Shown here piece by piece: positions 25,801-34,800 of a DNA stretch of 64,000 bases; position 1 is the stretch's first letter; every line of letters begins with the position of its first letter. Under the pieces are notes generated by a model. That model ran no database searches, was not told where the DNA came from, and worked only from the letters and a program-made list of their open reading frames with translations. Source of the stretch: Tridacna crocea (Eukaryota; Mollusca; Bivalvia; Cardiida; Cardiidae); contig OX031062.1 of assembly GCA_943736015.1 (NCBI GenBank), forward strand, positions 60,562,962 through 60,626,961, written 5' to 3'. Position numbers and translations under genes: made by a program.

Positions 25801-28800
25801 ACGCTTTGGCAAAAGAAGTCTGAATGTAATTTAGTGATGAAGTGTGCCAAGTAAGTCATCGGTATATTCCCAGTTCACCCAATCCTATTTCGCCCATTCT
25901 CATTTCGCCAGAATTTTTCCCGTTTCGCCTATTCTTTTTTCGCCCTTTCCCATTATCTCCCGCTAGATGGCATTCTATAAATACTCATCTATCTGATATG
26001 GGCATCCTGGGTACAGAGCCGAACCACCTTCCTACGCGACAACCGTTACTTTGAATATAAAACAAAAAAAAGGTTTACCCAATAAAACGCTACCTCGTGC
26101 AATTTACTCAACTATGATCACCAGTTTAGAGAAATCTGTTGCTAAAGCATGTCTCATTTCTCCTCAAACGTATTGATACGTGAAAGGTATTTTCAACATT
26201 GCTACTTTATAGAGCGTAATATTACAGTCAGCCCGCTTTCGGGGCTAGTAGTGATGCGTCATATAAGACAGTCGAATCTTCGAAGAATATGACATGCACA
26301 GACAACGCGCCCTTTCCAACTTCGCCCTTTTCCCATTTCGCCAAATATATCTGTCCTGCCCTTTATCGTTTTGCCCAAATTCATTTTCGCCTACTTTTCA
26401 TTTCGCCCAGAAGCCATCTCGCCCAACGTTCCCGTTTCGTCCAAAGACCATTTCGCCCTTTTCCCACAAGGCCCCTTCCCATTTCGCCCAAACGCCATTT
26501 CTCTGATATTACACAAACAGGCTTAAAAACACTGATGAGCTCAGCCAATGCCTAATATTGGTGGTAATGATTATAGGCCTGTGGTAAAGGAACAGGGTGT
26601 AGGCTACAACACGTAAGGGCCAAAATGGTGATTGGGCGAGTTGACAACTGGGCAAAATGGCATTGGGCGAAGTGGTGAAGGGGCGAAATGATAAAGGGGC
26701 GAGATGGCCTTGGGCGAATCGGCAAAGGGTGAATTGGCAAAGGGGCGAAACGGTAATTGGGCGAAAAGGTGATTGGCGAAAATGTGATGGGGCAAATTGA
26801 AAAAGGGCAAAATGGGTTGGGGATAAGACGGCAAAGGGCGAACTGGGAAGAAAAGTTTGGCGAAATGGGAATGGGCGAAATGGAATTGGGCGAACTGGGA
26901 AGACACCAAGTCATCACACGATTGTGAATCCATACAGCCAATCGTGTAAAAAACCTGCTGAACCATGAGGTAAACTAGCTATCCTTTGACTTGTAGAAAA
27001 AGACAAATAGCAAAATTTTTCGACCCATGTCAGCCTGCGCAGACTACGCAGGCTGACATGGGCCGATACTTTTTGCAGATGCATTAGCTCATTACCAAAC
27101 GACAAATTTATAGACTGGTCCAAATTGAAAACATTTGCAGACGACAAAATAAGACTGAAAAATCGAAATTTGATTTGGGAAGGGAAGAAACTTTATTGTG
27201 GGAAAAGGAGAAAATGCTGGTTACCACCATTTACTCCTTTTCCCACAGTGTTTTCAAAAGGCACCTGTCTCAGGGTCGTCAAAAGTAGTCATTGTGTGGT
27301 AAGGGGTTAAGCCCCCTTTCTCTCAGTGCATAGCTCATAATAAACTCGATAGCTGAAATGCAATCCAACGAAAGCGTTTTTATCGTAGATACTTGACGAA
27401 GATAGCGAAAGGCACAGAGCCAAGATCAGACTGCATGTTTTGTGCAGTCTGATCTTGATCCATGCTGTTCGCAAAAAAAAGCCTTTATTTACTCCCATGG
27501 CGCCGAAAGATTAGCCACCCATGATAATGATCTCCTTTCACGGTCCATATAGATCTTTGACAGTAATCTGTTTCTCTATTCCGTAATTATTATGTCATTT
27601 TTTGAGACTGAAACGTCAGGCAATATAAAGGGACAACTGATTAGACTGGAGCCCAGATTAGAACAGCGTAATATAATTACATGTATAACTTAACTCATTA
27701 CCAAACGACAAAATTTAGGTTTGTCCAAATCGAAAGCATTTGCAGACGATAAAATAAAAGTGACTTAAAAATTGAAATTTGTGTTGTGAAGGGTAGAAAA
27801 CATTGTGGAAAAAGGAGAAAATGCTGGTTACAGTCATTTTCTCCTTTTTCCACGATGTTTTCAAAAGGCCTCTTCTACATGGTCGTTAAAAGGTATCATT
27901 GTGCAGTAAAGGGTTAAAGCCTCTCCCAGACGATACAAATTTTTCTATTTGTCCAAATTTCAAGCATGTGCAGACGACAATTAACCCTTTCCCAAACAAG
28001 CCCTGGTTTTTAGGTGTCTGCGGTACAAGCCTTAAGAAAACACTGTGGGAAAAGGAGAAATTGCTCGTAACGAGCAATTTCTCCTTTTCCCACAGTGTTT
28101 TCTACCCATTTGGAGAACTTTCTGTCATTTTTATCAAATTTGAAATTGTCGTCTGCAAACGCTTTGATTTTGGAAGAGTCTAAAATGTGTCATTTGGGAA
28201 AGGGTTAAATTTGGCATGAATGATTAGATTTGGATGTGAGAGAGAAGTAAACATTGTTTGAAGTGGAGAAAAATGCTAGTTTGCAAAATTCCTACTTTTA
28301 AACTTTTTCAGAATGATTGGATTTGTATGTAAGAGAGAAGTAAACATTGTTGGAAGTGGAGAAAAATGCTAGTTTACAAAATTCCTACTTTTAAACTTCA
28401 GAATGATTGGTTTTGTACTTAAGAGAGAAGTAAACATTGTTAAAAGTGGAGAAAAATGCTAGTTTACAAAATTCCTACTTTTAAACTTTTTCAGAATGAT
28501 TGGATCTGCATGTGAGAGAGAAATAAACATTGTTAAAAGTGGAGAAAAATGCTAGTTTACAAAATTCCTACTTTTAAACTTTTTCAGAATGATTGGATTT
28601 GTATGTAAGAGAGAAGTAAACATTGTTGAAGGTGGAGAAAAATGCTAGTTTACAAAATTCTTACTTTTAAACTTTTTCAATGGCCCTCTTCCACAGGGTC
28701 TGTGAAACTTTGGTTTCTTTATGGAAAGGGTTATGACATAAAAATATCTCTCTAAATTAATGGACAGTCAAGATTCAGTATCAATTCATTAATAGTATTG

Positions 28801-31800
28801 TTCCGAAGATTTGTTTTGACACAGGAGCTCGGCAAGTCCTTAACTCAGAACAATGCATTACCACATAATCCCTATTTTTGTCGACCCTGAGAAAGAAGCC
28901 TTTATAAAACATTGTTTTCTACCAAATTTCAAATTTCCAGTCACTTTTGACAAACCTGAGGAAGAAACGTTTAGAAAACATTGTGGGAAAAGGATAACCA
29001 ACATTTTCTCAAAATGTTTTCTACCCCTTACAAAACAAATTTCACATTTTCAGTCACTTTTGACGAACCTGAGAAAGAAGCTTTTAGAAAACATTGTGGG
29101 AAAAGGAGAAAATATTGATAACCAGCATTTTCTCCTTTTCCCACAATGTTTCTACCCTTTACAAAACAAGTTTTAAATTTTAAGTCTCTTTTATTTGTCG
29201 TCTGCAAATGCTTTCGATTTGGACAAACCTAAAGTTCTGTCGTTTGGTAATGAGTTATAATGAGTTAAAAACTATAACAAAACAGCGATACGAAAGTGAA
29301 GATGAAACCAAACATACCGATCATAATCCTCTGGTGAGGGCGCTTTGACCTGACCATTTTTTAATCCGACCGGAAGTGACGTTTGCAACATAACAGCATC
29401 ATCTGCACCAGATGCATGGTTACTTTGATTTGATGTTAGCGACTCACACGAAAAAATGGTGGACTCTGAACTTTTAATGGCAGGAGAGCGATTGAGAGGA
29501 TAGAAAGGCGTTATTCTACTTTTGTTTCGGTATTCTCCAAAATTAAATGCGACTATGTCATCTTCGGTTCTCTTATTCGAATCTGCGCCTCCCGGAAAAG
29601 GCCAGATGTCACTCCAACATCGGCGTATTTGAAGTTTTTCTACTTCCGGTGTGCGGCTTAGGACGCCAGATGATCGACATCTTCGTTTCACTGTTGGCAG
29701 CGGTTTTAAGGGAGATTCATACTCCAGTAGAAAATCATTCAAAGATTTATTTGCTGTCGCGGTTGTTTTTCGTGGGATTAGAACATCAGCAGAATCTGAA
29801 GTAGAAAGGAAGTATAACCATTACATAAATATATCTATCACTGATTCTTTTAATCGTTGACAGAGCGATTCCCCGCTAAATAGGACGGCTTTAACCCTTT
29901 ACCAAACTACAAAATTTTAGACCGGTCCAAATTGAATGCACTCGGTGCATGAGTGCAGACGACAAAATAGATATAACTCAAAATTGAGATTTGTTTCCAA
30001 CAAGGTAGAAAACATTGTGGGAAGAGAAAATGCTGGTAACCAGCATTTTCTCCTTTTCCCACAATGTTTTCAAAAGACTTCTATCTCTGGGTCGTAAAAA
30101 CTGGAGGTTGTCTGGTAAAGGGTTAAAACAACGAAAAAGAGCTTAAAGTATATCATATAGGTACAAGATTCCACATATCGGCGGTAAAATTCAGTTGGCG
30201 CTGACAGACTTTCACAAAATTACACGCCAATGGCGACTAGCTTACATACATGTATTTAGATAGGACAGAGATTTATGCTTAACGGCGGTATTGCGATGCT
30301 CTACCGCAGTACTAATCACATTGTATTATTAAAGGTATCAAGCCGTTGTAGAATGATTGTCGAGTAAACGGTGTACACGCACTCATCATTGCTTCCTAAT
30401 AAAATCTAGATTGTTCTTTTGTTAAATACTCTAGCCAGAACAACTTACAACATGCATATTTTGTTGTTGTTGTTATTGTTTTCCCATTTTGAAAACGTTC
30501 AGTTCTTTAATTCAGCACTCTGAAGGTTAAAAGTAAAAGATTAGACAACGAAAAGAGCTCAAACCTTCATAGGCAGATGTGCTTCTGTATATTTTTTTCT
30601 CCAATGGTTTCACAACAAGCTCATCAGAAATTCCGTGTTGTGTTGTCTCCACCACATTTTCCAAATGCGATTTCATCTTTACGCCATCCTTCTCATTGTT
30701 TTTCCTTGCCATTCTGGCCTTCTTTTTCGCCTCTTTTTCGTGACGTCTGTTTTCCCTAAATCGCTTCTTTTCCTCCGCCATTTCCTTGTCTTTCTCCTCC
30801 TTTAATCGTTTCTTTTCCTTGTATATTTCTATAAATGTTTTATTGTAGTAACTGCTAGGGTTGGGAGATATCATTTCAGGGGAAAACCCATCTAGCGAAC
30901 CCTGTAACATGAGACTATCCACGGCAAGTCTAGATCCCACGCTTTGTATGGCATCAATCGGTGTTTCGATATACTTGTGTGCTGATATTCGGCTTTGGAG
31001 CAGAATGCTACGTCTGTAATGAATAGAGAAACGTGATAACTTAGTGTTGTGGTTGAGGAAAGCCTGTCTTACGAGGCGGGAAAAATTTAAACAATGGTGT
31101 ATTGACCTACAGTACAAAATTCAGAACCTGGGCCCGTATTCACCAACCATTCTTGAGAATATTCTCAGTCTTATTCTCCAAGGTTTTCCAAGTTTGTAAG
31201 TAATACAACTTCCGATTGGCTAAACCATTCGGTTTAGCCAATCAGAAGTTGTGTTACTTACAAATGTAGAAAATTTTGGAGAATAAGACAAAGAACGTTC
31301 TTAAGAATGGTTGGTGAATACGGGCCCTGGTCTAGTTTAGTTTAAACATATATATTTTACATCGATTGAGAAACGAGTTCTTACAACTTATACTATCTCT
31401 CTCGATTCTGCTTCCTGGGAACTACACTAGTACTCGCGCCGAATGTGTGGGCCAATGAAAAATCCCAAAGTTGACACCCGCTCCCGGGTATCGAACTCAG
31501 GACCTTTAGGTTATGAGACCGACGCTCTACCTCACGACCACGGACACCACCTGGTCTTGTAATTGCCAGCAATATAGGTTTGTCTTGGAATTCAGAATAC
31601 ATGTAAGTATGATAGTTAAAATGTTTTGTTGACTGCAGTCACATGATAGAATTCTTGTTCCTTCGCCTGCTGGGCCTTACCATCTACCCTTAGTTTTGGG
31701 AAAAAAAGGGGGAATGGCGCATGAATACACCACTGACCTTCAAAACGGCAACGGGCGATCCTATACATTTAGCTACAGAAGCGATTCATTAATAGTCACG

Positions 31801-34800
31801 TGTATGTTTAATGATTGGGTCATAAACTGTAAAAGGGGCGACTTAATGGTCAGAAACTCATTTCCCCAGGTTAAAGATCCATGGCTATTCTAGCCCTCTT
31901 GTTTTCGAATTATTAATTCCACACAGAAGCTTCCTTGACAAATGCCACATCAGCGTTCTCAACGCTTTGATTTTAAAAGCAGTCTGCCAAAAGACGCGTT
32001 AAAACTTTTACCTTCGTTGAAGTGCGGCCTCCGTCTGCTGTTCCTCTACAACACGATATTCACATTTGTTGCAATGGTGGAGTGGATGTTTCACAAAGCC
32101 AGGCACAAAATCGCGGCTCTGTCGGGAAAAAGAAAAACTGGCAATTCTTCATCGACAATAAAAAAATGTTTGCCTATTTTTCTTTTAAATTCCATGAGAA
32201 GTTATCTATTTGGCCAAACCAGAATGTTTAAGCCAGTGGAATGGCTTTGTCTTTGCTTTTTGAATTTTGGACTGAATTTCGAGTACAGCCATACTCTGTG
32301 AAAAGAAGGTTTATTGCTTCTGAGAAAAATTATCGACTCAGGACAGCCTGCGCAGTTCGCAGTTCCGAAAGGAAAGACCAGGACCAATACTCGCCAACAA
32401 TTTTAACTCTTAGGCTACTAAGCGCTACTCACTGACCTTTTGCGGACAGTGTAGATCAAGATCAGACTGCACAGAACGTGCAGTCTGATCTTGGATCTAC
32501 ACCGTCCGTGAAGGAGGTATTATTCCTTAACCCTTAACCCTTTCCCAAACAATCCCTGGTTTTTACGGGTCTGGAATAGTAGCCTTTTGAAAACATTGTG
32601 GGAAAAGGAGAAAATGCTGAATTGTCGTCTGCAAAATGCTTTCAATTTGGTCTAGTCCAAAAGTTTGTCAATTGGGAAAGGATTAAAACAAAATTCTTCT
32701 TAAAGAAAAAAAAAACGCTGTTTTTTTTTCAATAAAAGTCAAAGCACTGTTTCACAATACATCTAAAAAACATGGGTGCGTTTAGGATCGCCTGAGTTTC
32801 CCTTCCTCTACGTCATCGTGCCTTTCCGATACCACAGCACCCATAGAATCAAATTATACAATTGGGCTCCAACACAGAAAATCACAAAATAAGAAAAATC
32901 TTCTTCTAGAACAGGATATACGACCATGATGGCTGCTTTTTATATTTCTTTTTACATTGACCTTTCAAACCTGTCTGAAATTTTCAGTTTACTCATTACC
33001 AAACGACAAAATTTTAGGTTTGTCCAAATCGAAAGCATTTGCAGACGACAAAATAAAAGTGACTGAAAATTTGAAATTTATTTTGTGAAGGGTAGAAAAT
33101 ATTGTGGGAAAATGCTGGTTACCAGCATTTTCTCCTTTCCCACAACGTTTTCTATATGCTTCTTTCTCAGGGTCGTCAAAATTATGGATTGTATGGTAAT
33201 AGGTTGAAACAAAATTTGAAAGAAAAAAAATATATAGAGAGACGGAAAATACACACATTATTTAACGTTCCTTGGCGGGTTGTCGACTTTTCGGGACTCA
33301 GCAGTTTTTGTCCGCCAACAACGAACCCTTCTAAAGATGGCCGATAATTGATCGGGCTGGGTGGGGGGTTGTCTGGTGATGAACTTTCTTCTCTGTTGAG
33401 TTGATGTTCGGATGACTTCTTTGGAGCAGGAAGCGAATCTTGCATGTTTTGTCCAGAACACGTCGATTTGGTCTGATGAAAATGAAAAAAAAGGGTAAAG
33501 TTACCTTCGATAATGATGTTAAACACAGAACTCAAAAATTTTATTTACCTTTTTCAAAGTTCAACTCTGACGAACTCTGAAACTATAGAGGCTCAAATGG
33601 CTAAGTTTAGCGCGAGAAAAAAATATATAAATACTGCAACAGAACTTTCGTGTGGCTATGCGCCTAGGCTGGGTTTAGATGTATCTTGAAGAAGGACAGT
33701 TTGCAATCCTCACAACTCGGTTGATTACAAAGATTTTCTAACCTCGTCGGTATTAACCCCTCACTCCATAGATACTCATTTTTACACATTGCTTGTAGGA
33801 GCCTTTGGAAAACATTGTGGCAAAAGGTGAAATTGCTCGTGACGAGCAATTTCACCTTTTGTCACTATGTTTTCTATGCTATCAAAAGGTGCCATTTACA
33901 CATCAGAAACGGCTTCATCCTTTGTGTTATTTAGGGTCAAATAGAGATGTCATAGAAATGCCTTATGGGGTAAAGGGTTAAGTATTTTCAGTCATGTAGT
34001 CTTTAACATAGAGGCGCCCGTAACTGGTAGACTGAATCGGTGACATTCCCACAATGCTTTTTTTTTATTTTTGGCGCGAAATCTAAAAATACCTTAAGAG
34101 GCTACGTAGCCTTTTAAGGGAATTTCATCCATTTTTTGGTAATTTCAGGAGTCTTAATTATTGATTATTTGTATTGTTTTTTCATATGAATTTCAGTGAT
34201 ATGTCTATTTCTTTATTTGGTGAGATGTTAAAAAAAACTAAATACCTACCTTTAATGCATCTGTTAAAGATATCGACTCAGCTCAACCTGTGCAGCCTGG
34301 CGTTTATTTCAAGCTTGAATTAGTTGCTAACCAACATGTTTACTTCAAACTTGGGCTAGTTGAACCCTTTACCACACAATGACGACTTTTAACGCCCCTG
34401 AGAAAGAGACCTTTTGAAAATATAGTGGGAAAAGGAGGAAATGCTGGTAACCAGCATCTTCTCCTTTTTCCTCAATCTTTTCTACCCTATCAAAGCAAAA
34501 TAGCACCATTTGAGCCACTTTGACATTACCGTCTGCAAATGCTTTCAATTTGGACAATTCTACCATTCTGTCGTTTGGTAAAGAATTAACTCTTATACGC
34601 ATTTTCCACTTGCTCCTCTCGAACAGTGCTTTCAGCACTTTGATTTAACCGAAACGAACACTTCAAAGAATCTTACCTTCGCTATGTCTGCCTTCAGATT
34701 GGGCACGTCGTACGGACCATGAAGTTTCTGGCGAGAGCCAACAACAAAGAGGGGTTGTTTATCATCAACATCCCACTGTTCTCTGTCCTGTTCACCGTCC

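Noticed and set aside
26289-26966. Proline- and HFAQ-rich open frames on both strands
   Set aside because: They come from the TTTCGCCCA minisatellite. Composition and repetition follow the DNA repeat, and there is no start or splice context.
28218-28680. CRISPR-like array
   Set aside because: Units repeat in full with no variable spacers, and the context is eukaryotic. It is a tandem duplication of an F1 part.
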